A stretch of DNA of 64,000 nucleotides from Byssothecium circinans (lineage: Eukaryota > Ascomycota > Dothideomycetes > Pleosporales > Massarinaceae), in contig ML977021.1 of NCBI GenBank assembly GCA_010015675.1, forward strand, positions 197,393-261,392, read 5' to 3'. Below, in pieces: positions 1-12,110 of this stretch. The position numbers and the translations under genes were made by a program. Under the pieces are notes generated by a model. That model worked only from the letters and a program-made list of their open reading frames with translations, made no database searches and was not told the origin of the DNA. Position 1 is the stretch's first letter, and every line of letters begins with the position of its first letter.

Positions 1-1127
1 GTCCTCGTCTTCCAGGTGTTTGTCTTCTTGCAAACATGGGCACCTCAGCTCGAAGCCCACGCCGTCATGGCTATGATTGACGTAGGAAGGTCAGCAATGG
101 TTACGGGGCAGTCACTAGTCCTTTGGTCCCGACTTCATCTTGTTACCCGTACGCGTTGGAAGCTGCAAGGAATATTATATATGATGTAAGCGCCATGCCA
201 ATATGCTTGAGCTGCGCTGACCTTGTTCCTTTCTCATTGCGCAGTATCTTCAATGGCGTTTTCCTTCATATCCCACAAGCAGGATTCTCCCTAGCTGTAA
301 GTCCTTTCAAAACCTAGAGCGCTAGGTAACAGTTTGGCCGCATCGCACAATCGAAAACAACGAAAAGCGCCGCGAAACGGTGGCCGCATGAACGTACTTC
401 TTTCCCTACCCACCAGGCTAACTCTCCCCAGGCTATCCACAATAACCATCTCAACCCAAAATACAGGCCCTTCGAGCTCATGGAAAAAATCTCCATCGCC
501 ATATTCACCGGCCAAGAACTCATCATCTCCTCCGTCTATCTTTTCGAAACAACCCGCATCCTGCGTGTCGGCGACCTCGTCCAGAAGAAGTCCAGCCGCC
601 GCTGCATCCAAAAGCTCTTCCTCGCCAACATCGCAATCATCGCCCTCGACGTTGTGACAATGTCGCTGGAATTCTCCGCTCTGTGGGGTGTATGGTGCTC
701 GTTCAAGGGCTTCGGGTACTCTGTTAAGCTTAAGATTGAATTCGCTATGTTGAATCAACTGCGCGAGTCTGTCAAGGGTAGGGGGAGTGTAGGGAGTAGT
801 GGTGGGGTCCATGGGGCGTGTGGGAGTGGGGAGACGGGGGATAGGGATATTAGTTTGGGGAGTCCGGATGGGAAGGTGAAGGGTGGAGATAGGGTAGGAA
901 GGAGGGGTAGTTCGGATGGAGAGCGTACGTGGGATCGCAATGATGATGCGGAGAGGATTTTTAAGACTACGGAAATTGATGTCAGACATGATGCTGGAGG
1001 GCTTGAGAGAGGGGTTGATAGGATTTTTACGGTGCATTGTCCGTCCGAGTCGTCTTCGATTGACTTTGCTACGAAGGGGTCTGATGAGAGGGATTCTGGA
1101 GGTTGGAGAAGGAATTGGGAAATATGA
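1..1127 (+). CDS. DUF7703-like integral membrane protein, 3' part (5' end outside window)
   Basis: Exons read as 1–185, 245–296 and 333–1127, open from the first base, so the start lies upstream. The N-terminal part holds hydrophobic helices (VFQVFVFLQTWAPQ, IIFNGVFLHIPQ), followed by SIAIFTGQELIISSVYLFET and IALDVVTMSLEFSALWGVW. The layout and the closing EFAMLNQLRESVKG motif match fungal DUF7703 membrane proteins, whose function is unknown. A charged Gly-rich tail ends with an IFKTTEIDV-like stretch. The second intron (297–332) would be only 36 nt, unusually short. It is forced because the reading frame hits a stop just after the GTAAGT donor, but the acceptor could lie further downstream. 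Family call is from memory of the pattern; exon borders are inferred. Confidence 0.65.
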
Positions 1128-1485
1128 GGTGGAGGCGATTGTTAACACTCATGAGTAATACCGCTGTCTGCATGTATTTGGAAGTAAGCCACATCACCTT
1201 GTTCATATTGAACACCTCACATTCACGGCCATAGTTATAGCTGATATAAACGCAACAGTCTAAATCATACTCAAATTTGTGCCCCTGTTTCCTACTCCCA
1301 TTCTACATTCCACAACGCACACGCATCTAAGCAAAAAGCCACAAAGCACAAACAAAAGCAACGAAACACAAGCATACCACCCTTACGCTACACCATCATC
1401 CCCCTTCTTGCTCCTCATTGTCCATAACATGTGTACATGCATCACATTATCACACCATCATCCAATCGCTCCCGCACTCAGGCCA
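1128..1485. other. Convergent intergenic region
   Basis: Gap between the stop codons of two converging genes. It is AC-rich on the + strand and presumably holds both 3' UTRs. No coding or RNA signal seen. Confidence 0.5.
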
Positions 1486-2721
1486 CTAACACCCATCTCC
1501 CTTCACCATCTCAACCTCCCTGTCCGTCTCCGCTTTCTTCAGCATCTTCTTGACCCACCTATGGTGCACAACTAGACTAGCCGCGACAATCACAAGAGTC
1601 AAAGGAACCAAGGCAAACGCTGCCACGGCAAGCCTCGTCTGCTCAGCCGTATCGTAGTGGACCTCAGTCTGACCAGTCACTTTCTGCGTCTGCATAGCAG
1701 GGGGCGGAGCGATGACATTGGCATCGACGCCCCGGGCAACAAGCTTCAGCGTCTTGACGAGCTTGCTGTTGGGGTTCAGGGTCTGGTCGTCGCCGAGGAG
1801 GATGTGGGCGACGTTGTCCGAGAGGTGGAACTCGCGCTTCGCGTGGTGAGCGATTTTAGAGTTGAGGATCGCGCGAAGTTTGTCGTCGGAGAGAATTTCG
1901 GCGATGCTGATGGAGCGCTCGTCAAGGTCCGTAGGCTCGGTGTCAATGTCGTCGTCGGTATCCTCTTCGGATGCAATTGCATCGACTTCAACAGCTTCGA
2001 CGGGAGCGGCGCGACCGAAGAGGTTGCCCCAGTAGCCGCGAAGGGGTCCGTCTTTGACGCGATGGACCTCGGACTCGGATCCGGCGTGCTCGCTCTTCTT
2101 GTTGTCACCGCTATTGTTGATGTTCTTGTCGGGCATGCGGTCCTTGCCAGTGCGTTCGGCTGGGAACGTAGTAACAGGCGCAGGAGCAGAGGTGACTAAG
2201 GACCTGACGGGGGACGTTAGTTGGACTGTTTCCAGCGATAACCGCCGGAAGGAGCTGCGACGGCTTGGGAGTTGACAGCTTGAGTGGCAACAGCAGGGTT
2301 GGCGTCAGTCGAGACAGAGGTAGAGCTATTGGGCATGAGGGAAAAAAGGGGTGCATAGACTGATGAAAGAGCAAGCGTACCTAGCTGGCTCAGAGGGAGT
2401 AGCAAGGATCGTCTTCGCAGTGCCAGTCCAATAAGGCCTGGTTTCCGTCGACGAAGTAGTCGTCGGAGACGTGGTATCGTCGTCATTCTTAGCATTGGCG
2501 TCTTCGATTTCCTGTAACAACCTCAAGATGTCGCCCACGCGGACATAGTCCTCGGGCTCAAGGAGAACGTTAGTAGGCACAGGCTTGATGACGCAGCGAA
2601 GAGCATCGCCTTCGAGACACTCATGTGTGATCACATGGATCTCTCCATGGTTTTCGTTGTCGGAAGGGGCGGCGAAGGGGTTGAAGTCGCCGTGAGGCAT
2701 GATTGGGGACGGAGCGGCCAT
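1486..2721 (-). CDS. Uncharacterised single-pass membrane protein (377 aa)
   Basis: Two exons on the minus strand: 2381–2721 and 1486–2278, with a 102-nt intron (GTACGC donor, CAAG acceptor). The frame closes exactly (1134 nt). The N-terminus starts MAAPSPIMPHGDFNPFAAP and has a conserved-looking block EIHVITHECLEGDALRC followed by EPEDYVRVGDILRLL. The middle is polar and acidic. The C-terminus has one hydrophobic helix (LAVAAFALVPLTLVIVAASLVV, about residue 340) followed by a basic tail, so it resembles a tail-anchored or single-pass protein. I chose the ATG at 2721; an in-frame ATG at 2910 would add 63 residues. I do not recognise the family. Confidence 0.7.
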
Positions 2722-4214
2722 CTTGAAAGGACCAAGTCGCTCAACTGGAGAGTCTGAAGAATGGCCGTAGATGGTAGGTTGAGAGGGAGAAGAGGGGGAG
2801 GAAGAAACGGAGAGCAGGGAATGATAGGATATATTACCTGCCTCCTTGATGAGTGAATCAAAAATATGCTCGAATATGGAAAACCAAGCCGCGCTCCACC
2901 TTTCCTCCATACGAGCTTATGAAGAGTCCTTGTTTGGACTGGGAGAGTCATTATTCATGAGCAAGCTTTCGTGATGACAACTAGTCCCACATCGTCGACG
3001 CATGTGATTGCACGAAGCTGATGTTTATCTTGGCCATGATCACATAGACTCTGATATATTGTCAATACTTCATGAAGGACTGGTGGAAAGCAAATTTGAG
3101 AACTTAATGAGCGCAATAGTCCATTTCCCGAACCAGATCCGTGGCATCCTGTGATGAATGTAGGAGGTCATCAAGTGCTACCGTTGATGAATAGAGCGCA
3201 GCCTTGACCCGGTAACGACCAGTGTTGCTGTATTGTAAGCAGAAACTTAGTAATCCGGAAAAAATGATATGGAGGGTAGTGCGGCACTGATGGGTCGAAG
3301 TGTAATCGGTGTTAGAATAGGGTTTAGTTACGCGTGACGACTCGCGAATGAACAGGTCAGATAAAGTCATCCTCGCCTCACATGGTGCGGTAAAATCGGA
3401 GCACGTCAGAGCCGCAAGTTTTGCGGTGCAAGCCGTTGCGAACGTCCACATGCAGCGAATGTAAGAAACGACAAATGTATGCTCACAGGGTCATTTTCGG
3501 CGTGGTATGGCAACCCGGCGGGAAGGTCCGATTATACGAATGAATATATTTGGCTTATGACCAATAGAACGCCAAATAAATAAATCTGAAATCACTCAAC
3601 GAACCGAAATACTGAGAAGGGGGGGGGGGTGTGCGCCAATAAGCGTGGTTTAGAAAATGCCAACAATTTGATTCATCGACTCGTGAATACGGTATGTATA
3701 GTCGTAGGGCAGTGAAGCCGGTCGTTATAATCTTTCTCTTTCTCTTTCTCTTTTGTTCATTAACAAGTTCGTTGACGAAGGAAATTCGTAAAGGGCGATT
3801 TGGGAGCAAGTCGTAGTCAAACAAAGCCCGACCCAAGAGTTCTTCGCTGAAACGCTGCAATGCCGTCGCTATGCTTTCCACCCAAGAAGAAGGTAACAAT
3901 GATGAGTAATAGGGAGACATGGATTCGTATCGTAGCATGGTCTCGTTGCGAAGGAAAGAACGAAGTCGAAATGAACAGAATAGAAACAGCCGAGCCCAAT
4001 AAGGTGCAAACAAAATGGATAACACGCAATCGTGAATATTGGCCGTTCGTTAAATCGTTGGATATCGTGGTCGATGCAAATCATAAATAATCGTGGTATC
4101 GCTGAGCCTGAGCTCGTCAAGTCTTTGGTTTCGTGATGGTATCGTCTTTTGCACCATTGCAAAGATGTTCAGATGGCAATGGGATGTCGATGTGCTTCGC
4201 AGCAGGAGTCATCT
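2722..4214. other. Gene-poor interval
   Basis: About 1.5 kb between two minus-strand genes. It holds the upstream region of the membrane protein, a G-run near 3620–3628 and a short pyrimidine repeat near 3731–3754. Open frames here (for example 3104–3451 minus) have no recognisable domain or splice logic. Confidence 0.45.
3731..3754. repeat. Short (CTTTCT)n pyrimidine microsatellite
   Basis: About four head-to-tail copies of a CTTTCT unit are visible directly. It lies in a non-coding stretch. No function is implied. Confidence 0.8.
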
Positions 4215-4976
4215 CTAGCATCGGTAACCAGCCTCGCGAAGGCATGACGTGCACCTTTCGTAAGCACGTACAGTTCCGCGGCCACAATAGCAATTGGAAA
4301 GGGAAGTCGTGGAGGACTTGCTGGATCGCCGTCCAGAAGTTCCAGACTCCAGTCCACAGTCGCTGTTCCGTGGGCTGGTTCCGCCGCTTGAGCTAGCGCT
4401 ATCGTACTCATTGGACGAGCAGGTGTTTCTCCTTCCCGTACCAATGGCTACCGGTAGCCCTTGAACGACCCCACCCTGACCAGGTCGCTGACCAGGATAC
4501 ATTCCGTCGTTCACAGAGAAGTTTCTGCAGATCATGTACGCACGAGTGGCAGCAGCGTTCTTTGCCAGCTCGTCGGTCTCGTATTCGACGTCCGTGGTGT
4601 ACTCCCTGTTGTTCACCCGTACAGTGCAGCCATAGCCGTAGCGAGCGCGGAATGTCTGGAAAAGAGGGTCGGGCCAGTTACGACGTTGGCAGAGGCCTGA
4701 AGCTCAATTAGTAATGGTTCATGAAGTTAAATCCGAAGTCGTTTTTTGGTGCCCAATGTACCCCTGTTAGAGGACCTTGCTCTAGAAGAATGGTAAACGG
4801 TGTGCTGCAAATACACAATACATGTGTTGAACACCGGGATTCTCTGGCACCAATTGACCCCAAGGAATCCATGTCAAGCATCTCTGCAAACTTTCCAGAA
4901 CCGTGGTACTTGGGGCTCAAATAACAATTGGAACTAAATCGGGAAGCCTACCTGTAAGGTACATGATGTAGAACAT
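4215..4976 (-). CDS. Small protein with a dsRBM-like fold region (168 aa)
   Basis: Modelled as a 25-nt first exon (4952–4976, MFYIMYLT) and a main exon (4215–4696), with a 255-nt intron; the frame closes (507 nt). The body reads LCQRRNWPDPLFQTFRARYG, then CTVRVNNREYTTDVEYETDE, LAKNAAATRAYMICRNFSVN and GVVQGLPV. This strand–strand–helix pattern with an Ala-rich second half and RNFSVN resembles fungal proteins annotated with a degenerate double-stranded RNA-binding motif. The tail is Ser-rich and ends with several cysteines. The long intron and tiny first exon are the weak points, so the real start may differ. Role unknown; dsRNA binding is inference only. Confidence 0.55.
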
Positions 4977-7900
4977 GGTGAGGTGTGTCGACGTGTAAAG
5001 TGTAAAGTAATTGGTGCAGAAGGGCGCTTCGATGCAAACTCGTGGATCTAAAGAGATTGACCCGAGGTAGAATGATGAACTGGCACTCTCTCGTTGGTGG
5101 CGACGATATCAGGCTGAGGGATGTATTCGTGGCTCCTGTTGTACGACGGCGGATGCGTTCAGAGGCTTGACAACTACCAATGTAAGAAGTGACAGCTGTC
5201 GACGAAGGGCAGCGGCTATCGATAATGACAACAGCAAGGGAGAGTGGGTGACCTGCAGAAGAGAAATGGGGATGGGGGGGAGCATATGTGAAGTGTGGGA
5301 TGAAGGTGATTTATTGCAGTAGCCGAGTGCAGCGGGCACTTTTCGACATGCAACCGCGAATAGGTCGGCCCGGCAGTGTGATGCAGATGCAATTGGACAT
5401 CTAGAAGTGAATAACCTGCGGGCTTTGTTGCGGCTCTGTAAAATAGACCCATATTGATGTGTTGGCGTGCAATTTCGCCAGTAGAGACTGGGTTCCAGAA
5501 TTTCAGCTAGTAAAAGACCTTAAACTGAAAAGGTCACAGCTTCACCGGTCTTCGCGAGAGTGCACATCATTCGGTTTCGCCACCCTGCTGCAGGAATAGT
5601 GTGATGAACGACTGGTGATCGGAAATATTGCCCTAGGTCCCGCTTGTCAAGGCTGTATCTCGACGTTTGGATCGACACCTTGTCACCCCTGATACGGAAA
5701 CATAAAGACATGTACCAGCTGTCCACCCTCAGTACGCGAGACAGTAAGGCGGAATCGACAATAATCATGCAGCAAGCACTGCTTCGTACTCGTTGAGCCT
5801 TTGGGTCGGCTAATGCATTATTGGTAGCAAGCGGGGAGAAGAAATGCAAAGCATCGCAACGTCAGATGCTGCAAGCCCCGTCCAGTGTTCCATGGCCCCG
5901 AAATGTCCTCTGAATCTTGGCGAGGGACGTGTATATGACCGCGTTTGGACATGAAAACAGCTGCTCGCGAACGGGATCAGAGGCCAGGACAACACCGCTT
6001 ATTCCAAGCGCAGGAAATGTCGGGGCAACGAGCAGCTGACTCGATTGTTCGGACTGAAGTCTCCACAATAATGTGGCAGAGAGCGCGGGAGACGCGGTGG
6101 AGAGAAGATGACTGGAGGTGGTACGCTATCGTGACTGCGCGCGGATGCAGAGCATGGTGGCTTGAAGTGGACAAGAAGTATACTAGGAATAACAGGCGAC
6201 TCCCTGGAAGCAGATGGCCGAAATTGATTTGATTGCTGGAATCGAGGGTTTGGCGAAGGCGACGGGGTTTGGTGTTACCATGGAATGTCGTTGCACGCCG
6301 GGGTGACCGTGCTCATGCATCTGCGTGGTGAGTTGGCAGACGCTTGATACTTTGGAGTGTCGAACCATCTGCGCCCGACTCCCAAACGGGCGACGACCAA
6401 CGGCTGTTAGCTGTAATGATGCATGCCTGCTGGCATCAATCGCCGCTGCGGAGACGGGGGTGCCTCGAGCGTCTAAATTTTTCAACTCTCGCCGTGCGAG
6501 ATGCAGGCAAGCATCATGATCGTTGATGGACGGCTTGGCGAACGTCCGAGGTGACAGGGTCAGCACAGGCGTTCCTGAGACGCACCTTTGGGATTCTGAT
6601 AGAAACAGGCCCAGGCGAGCGATGGCTGTCTGGGGGGACGGGCGAACATGTCACGCACATTATCCGAACTGCTCTCCGCGTACCGTAAGCAATATCTGGG
6701 GATATTGGGTGCCCGGTAAGGTCAGCACCTGCCTCCACCACTTGCAGCGAAGGCATGAATATCGAGGCATGGCGAGCCGGATAGCTGCAGAGGCTTCGAT
6801 CGGACGGGAGACAAAACGGCAGCTCTACGACCCTGCTGAGCTCATGAGAATAATGCACAGAACTGTGCAGATGCAGATAGCGATAGGCCGGCAGACACTC
6901 AGTGACGGCGGAGGTACAAGGAGGACCACGGTTGCCGCTCATTATTGGCGTCGGTCCAAAAGTCTTGGAGAGCGAAAGGTATGACGACGCGGGCGGGGCT
7001 AGCATGAGTGGATTGCTCTATCGCGCCGCCTCGACACGATGCAATACGACATGTGCATGCAGAACGAGCAATTGAAGTAGGACGTGCGGCGAGACGAATC
7101 AACTGAGGCCGTCCCCCCCGGCCTTCATTGCTCGACCAGCGTGGCATGCTCGAGCGATGGCACGAGCGGGTGGTTGCAGTCAAGATCTGGGGACTGGAAC
7201 GGAGACACCAGCCACGGCGGCCTGCGCAATCTGCAACACTGGGAGTCTGGGACCCCTCAGGAGAGGAGAATGGCGGTGAGCGACCGACGGCGTGGCAACG
7301 GCAAGTCGCAAGCGCTTGATATGGAGCCTTTCAAGCATGCATTAGGTATTTTGCTCTACGAAATTTCTGCAGACGAGACGGTCGCGGCGGCTGCGATGAT
7401 CCTTCGTTCGATAGCAGATGAATTGGAAGGCGTTGGTGTGTTTAGAAGTTGATGATGTGAGCAGAAACATGAAGGCCATCTATCCTTCGAATCGGCCGGC
7501 TTCCTGGTTCAGGCTGGGTGACCCACTGGTTCATCGCCCACCTCTCTCCAACCACAAGCAATTCTCTCCCTCCTCTTCAGCCTTGTCAGACGTGCTGCCG
7601 CAGCCCGTACCGCAAGGATGAGGGGGCGGTGCGTTCCGTGCGTATATGAAGTCTCGAGCCGTGTGTGCACATCCATAGTACAGTACCACATGCATGCTGT
7701 GCCTCTTCGTTGCAGGGAAAGTCTCGACCCTACCGACATGTCGTGATGATGGGTCTCTATGACGCCCCAGTAACCACGAGCGAATTACTCAGTATGATCA
7801 ATTGATGGCTTCAAGCCCTTTCCGCCCGCCACGCTTCGGGTGCGAGGGAGGACGAGCTGTCGACTCGAGCTCCGGACCAGTATCCGACACCGAGGTACAC

Positions 7901-8185
7901 AGCGGCACCGACAGAAAGTCGATGGTGGCTTTCGTGATCGTGTGCAGAACCATAGTAATCGGCTTGTATAGAGAAGAAGCTGGAGTGCCGTACAACAGAC
8001 CTGTTCTTCCGAGAAGCTTTGGTTGTAGGGGAACCGGACATGGTTTTTTTGATCGGGAAGGCACGATGGGTCTCCTCACCTCCGAAGCTGCCCCCGCAAA
8101 TATAATATCGACAACAAAACACTACGACATTCTCAATACTATCTCTCAAACAATTCATGTAATTGAATATACGGAATTATCCACA
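4977..8185. other. 3.2-kb interval without a supported gene
   Basis: Many short open frames occur on both strands but none shows domain patterns, coherent splice sites or matching codon texture. The right end is the promoter of the Dabb gene. A small frame ending at 7452 (tail LDMEPFKHALGILLYEIS) was considered and not called. Confidence 0.4.
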
Positions 8186-8835
8186 ATGACCAAAATCCTC
8201 CGCCTCACTCTGTTCAAGATCCCCAACCCGGCGCACGTCCAAGAAGCCATTTCCAAATACTCCACCCTCACTAAAGATGGCGTCAAGGTACGTAAATAAC
8301 ATACTTCCCGACTCATTATTTGACATTCCATCGCGTGTCCCGTATGCAACACCCATGAACCCCGACACCGATGCCCAAGTCCACGATTTGCTTTGGGCAC
8401 TTGCAGCACATGCAGGGCCAAGATTCTCATCACAACAACATGCCTGGCTAGTTCCAACGTCGGTGCGTCGTTTTGGCGGTGGGGACCAGCGAGTACGACA
8501 GTTGGGTGTACATATCAAGGCGGAATGTATATTGTATTGTTTGTGGTTAGATAGCGGAGTCGAATGGTGGAGAATGAGACGTGGATGTACGAGGGAGAGT
8601 ATAGGCTGACGAGAAAGCGTAGGATGGCAAACCATACATTCAAATGGCAGCAGCCAACCCCACCCATGAAGACCCGAGGAACAGGGGTTATACGCTGGTA
8701 GCTCGTACCGTGTTTGAGAGCAAGGAGGATATGGACTTTTATGATAATGAATGTGCTGCTCATGGGGAGATCAAGGCGATGTTGAAGGGCAAGGTCGTCG
8801 ATGGTCCGCCACTCACGCTGTACATGGACGCGTGA
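8186..8835 (+). CDS. Dabb (stress-responsive A/B barrel) domain protein, 104 aa
   Basis: Exons 8186–8287 and 8623–8835 join in phase 0 at the GTACGT donor and CGTAG acceptor. The first exon gives MTKILRLTLFKIPNPAHVQEA, the second resumes DGKPYIQMAAANPTHEDPRN. The whole protein is one alpha/beta barrel domain with GYTLVARTVFESKEDMDFYD and the terminal GPPLTLYMDA strand, as in fungal Dabb proteins. Members are small dimeric proteins; some are stress-induced or act as cyclases, but nothing here points to a substrate. The 335-nt intron is long for this window; part of it is open but shows no domain sequence. It converges on the farnesyltransferase gene with only 128 bp between stops. Confidence 0.85.
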
Positions 8836-8963
8836 GGGAGCAATCAACAAATATCAATCGTGTCTATCGCTGTATCAATGGGGTGTGGAACATCCAAGCT
8901 CGATGCTGTAAACCAATCAAACGCGAAAACTTGGAAGCGATTCCCCCTCAGCTTGACAGCCTT

Positions 8964-10460
8964 TCAAAAGCCCTCCTTATCTTCAAAATACTTACGACAC
9001 TGATGCACCGCCTTGAACGGAATGACGAATATCGGATGAACTTCTGCAACCAAATCAGACTTCCCCCAAACCTTCCCTTCCTCATACAAGCCACCTGGCT
9101 TCCAGTAGTAAGGTGCATCAAGCTCGCTACCACCGAGATCAGTTTGCATTTTTGCTTCATAGGTGTAGCTATGCTGGGTAGAACTCAAGCCAGCGAGGTT
9201 GTAGCAGGTATGGTATGCGTCCGCTCGTTTTCCAGGTTTGTCGACGAGTCCGCCTTTCTTGAACTGACATGCGGAGAGAATGTAGCGTGTAAGCGCAGAA
9301 CGGTTGTTGATACCAGACGTTGTTGCAGCTTCGACAATTGACCAGCACCCGCCAACCCAGTGAGAGTAGCAACCATCGACGAGCTTGTTCGTGCGTCCAT
9401 TATAGCCACCTTCTGGACCGCATTGTCGAGCAGCTAACCAATGTATGAGAGACGGCATGTCCAAATACTTATTGAGGGTTTCTTTTGGGGGACCAACAAT
9501 TGAAAGGCATCCAAGACCACAGAAAGCGTAGGCGCCATGTGCTTCGTTCCCTGGTGCTGCTGACATGCCACCATCGAAGGACTGGCATTTAGACACCCAT
9601 TCACCAAGATTATCCGTGAACCTGGTGAGTCCGTGCTTGCGAGCCGGTGCATCCGGAGGAAGCTCGAGAGGGATATGCAGCAGCGACAGGACGACCAGAG
9701 CGCAGAAAGCTCCACGAATGTCTTGTTCACCGCCGGCTGCCACGGCGAAGCCTCCGTTTGGTTGTTTCATACGGCCAAGGAAATGCCACATTTTTTTGCG
9801 ATCGATGGATTCATAGGCTTCGATCCCGCCGGCCATGACGATGGATAATGTGGCAGCATAGGTTGGTGCAAGGTGTGGAAACTGACCAAAACCGCCGCCG
9901 TAACCCCCAGTGGGATGCTGGATCAAACGGAAAGTATGGATAACGCTAGGGAGGGTCAGACTGAGATTGACCTGTGATATAGAGGTACGTATGGAAGAAG
10001 AGACCTACCGCTCGCGATACTCAGATATATCATACCCCAATGCACTCAAGCCCTGCAAGCTCCAGTACACTAACCATGGTCTCGAAGCATCCAGCATAGC
10101 AAACGCCGATGGATAATCATCCAACGCCTGTTCCAAGAATGCAACATGCTTTTCCCTCTGTAACTGCGGAATGCCATAGATGTTGAGCGGATAGTCATTC
10201 GGATTGCCCTCCAGATACGGCAGCACCACCTCGAGCGTCTCGTCCTGGACCTCGGAAGATTCTGTCTTCAAGCTGTCACGAATGGGCGACCTGACACTCT
10301 CGAGGTAAGCAATGTTCGCTTGTTCTTCCTGCGTCGCCATCCCCATATCTTCGTACTCGTTCTCGCTATCCGATAGCTCTTCGATCCGGGCAGAATCAGC
10401 CAGTAGTTCCTCTAGGCGGAAAGATGGCTCCTGTGAAGAAGATGCTTGAGGGACAGTCAT
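8964..10460 (-). CDS. RAM1: Protein farnesyltransferase subunit beta (482 aa)
   Basis: Exons 10009–10460 and 8964–9960 flank a 48-nt intron; the frame closes at 1449 nt. The protein is the catalytic beta subunit that, with the alpha subunit, farnesylates CaaX cysteines of Ras/Rho proteins and mating factors. The alpha-alpha barrel repeats are clear: HPTGGYGGGFGQFPHLAPTY, QPNGGFAVAAGGEQDIRGAF, QSFDGGMSAAPGNEAHGAYA and CGPEGGYNGRTNKLVDGCY. The expected zinc ligands are present: Asp346 and Cys348 in the VDGCYSHW motif and His401 in DAYHTCY. The acidic N-terminal ~100 residues are an extension typical of fungal forms. Start at the first ATG, followed by MTVPQASSSQEPSFRLEELL. Intact and probably functional. 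Confidence 0.95.
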
Positions 10461-10863
10461 GGTTTTTGTTTACGTGGCCGCCTTTCGCAGGTACCTGAAT
10501 CGGGACGCGGATCTGGAGTGCAAACAATGGCCTTGCCGTTGGGGAGTCGCTAATATTGTTCGCGAGAGCCCGTTTCCGGATAAGGAAAGTTCATCACCTA
10601 GAAACGCTACGCACTGTCATCGCCGCGGTTCCTATAGCGATATGATGGATGCGCTTTGTTCACTATGCACGTGTACACTGCTGATGTCTGAACTCTGAAA
10701 AAGTGGGTTGGTGGGTGGTAGTCCATTTTAGTAACTAGTTTCGCCAAGGCCGCGGCTAGCTTTCAATCTCGCAAACATCAATGAGATGTTGAAGACACCA
10801 CACTACATGCTCGTATTTGAAGGGAGGTGCCTACACACATCCTCGCCCAGCTGAACTCGCTAC

Positions 10864-11412
10864 TCAGTCGGAAGAACGTACTCCCGCCATGCCCGCAAGC
10901 TCCTCGCCGAACGTCGCACCCGCAATCTCCAATGGCTTGCTCTCCTGCAGCACGAATAGCATCCTCGTCCACTCCGTCCCACTGCGATTGATCCACTGAT
11001 GCATTGTTCCGCGCTGGATCGCAACATCCCCCCTACGCATCTTCCGCAGCTCGCCGCTATCCAAAAGTAGATCGATCTCGCCCTCGAGCACACACCCATA
11101 GTCTAAGCTCACAGTGCGGTGCATGGCGCACGCTGTGTTGGGCGGAATATCCACATGGCGGAGGACTGTTCCGCCTGGGACCACAAGGCCAGGCGCGTCC
11201 TTGAGGAAGCCTTCATAGACGTTGATGTCTTTGTCGTCGTCCAGGCTGACGGGGAAGCCTTTGGTTGTGTACGAGAGCGCGAAGGCGATGCCATCCGAGT
11301 TGGGCACCATCTTGCTCTCTTCGTCGAGCTTGTCGCTAAAGACCGCCTTGCCCTCTTTGTTATGTGTCGTAATATAGCGGTAGATCTTGGGGAGAGCGCC
11401 GATGTGTGCCAT
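10864..11412 (-). CDS. Cupin-domain protein (182 aa)
   Basis: Single exon starting MAHIGALPKIYRYITTHNKEG. A cupin_2-type double-stranded beta-helix lies in the C-terminal half: VVPGGTVLRHVDIPPNTACA is followed by MHRTVSLDYGCVLEGEIDLL and then RRGDVAIQRGTMHQWINRSG. The second motif (G–D…G–H…N) is well kept, with His in GTMHQWIN. In the first motif the usual HxH appears as HRT, so one metal ligand may be missing or supplied elsewhere. Small fungal cupins of this kind often sit near oxidoreductase or secondary-metabolism genes and may act as isomerases or dioxygenase-like enzymes; no substrate can be assigned. An in-frame ATG exists upstream (11469) but the one at 11412 better matches the family's start. 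Confidence 0.8.
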   Translation of the reverse strand: MAHIGALPKIYRYITTHNKEGKAVFSDKLDEESKMVPNSDGIAFALSYTTKGFPVSLDDDKDINVYEGFLKDAPGLVVPGGTVLRHVDIPPNTACAMHRTVSLDYGCVLEGEIDLLLDSGELRKMRRGDVAIQRGTMHQWINRSGTEWTRMLFVLQESKPLEIAGATFGEELAGMAGVRSSD

Positions 11413-12110
11413 GATGACAAACAAAGTGGAATACGAAGCTGCAAAGATGGTTTGGGTGCTTCGGTCCACGAAACGTAGTAAGAGAGATGTGATATGGAGA
11501 AGCTACAGTCTACTCTTTCACTCCATATACCAGCGGGTTTTTATGACCGGATTACCCGGCGTCGCACAAAATTGAGATCGGGATCATGGAGCCGACCGGA
11601 TTGCGGGGAGCTACTCCTCTCCCCTCTGCGGTCTCCATGACTCCCACGAGCTCGTCTCCTCCCCTCCAACATAAAATTCCAGAGGCAATTCAAGATTATG
11701 CATTAGTGTCACAACCACAATTGGTAGGTTTTGAAGCAAATCTACCACGCAATTGCGTCACGGTAAGCTTCGTTTTTTCTCCGTCAGCAAGATCTACATC
11801 ACATCTACCCCGCGTAGCAGCAAAGAGCGGGAGGAAAGCCGCTCAACAAATAGCTGATCACACTCAACGATACATGTTTCCGAAGCTGCTTAATAGCTTC
11901 GTGGGTCAATTCAACTACTTTTCCGCCTCCACCGTTGTCTATCAAACTCCTCATACTTCACTACTATCGTCGGCACACAATACACCATATCTCTCACACG
12001 ATTGGGAAGCAATAGGCTCGAGCTTTATGTCCTGCTAAACAGCATTCTGAGAGAATATCCGAGACTAATAAGACCCCCAAAACCTCCCTCCCTCCCATTC
12101 AACGACTGGC
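11413..12110. other. Divergent promoter region between the cupin gene and the MFS relic
   Basis: About 700 bp between two divergent starts. A 150-codon frame at 11586–12038 (+) starts with ATG but has no domain pattern and is most likely non-coding or 5' UTR. Confidence 0.45.

Noticed and set aside
3104..3451. 115-codon minus frame near 3.3 kb
   Set aside because: No recognisable domain, no neighbouring exons and atypical composition.
6523..6984. 153-codon plus-strand frame in the 5–8 kb interval
   Set aside because: Amino-acid composition and lack of domain or splice logic suggest a chance frame in GC-rich DNA.
11586..12038. 150-codon ATG frame upstream of the MFS relic
   Set aside because: Low-complexity and without homology-like motifs; overlaps the probable promoter and 5' UTR.
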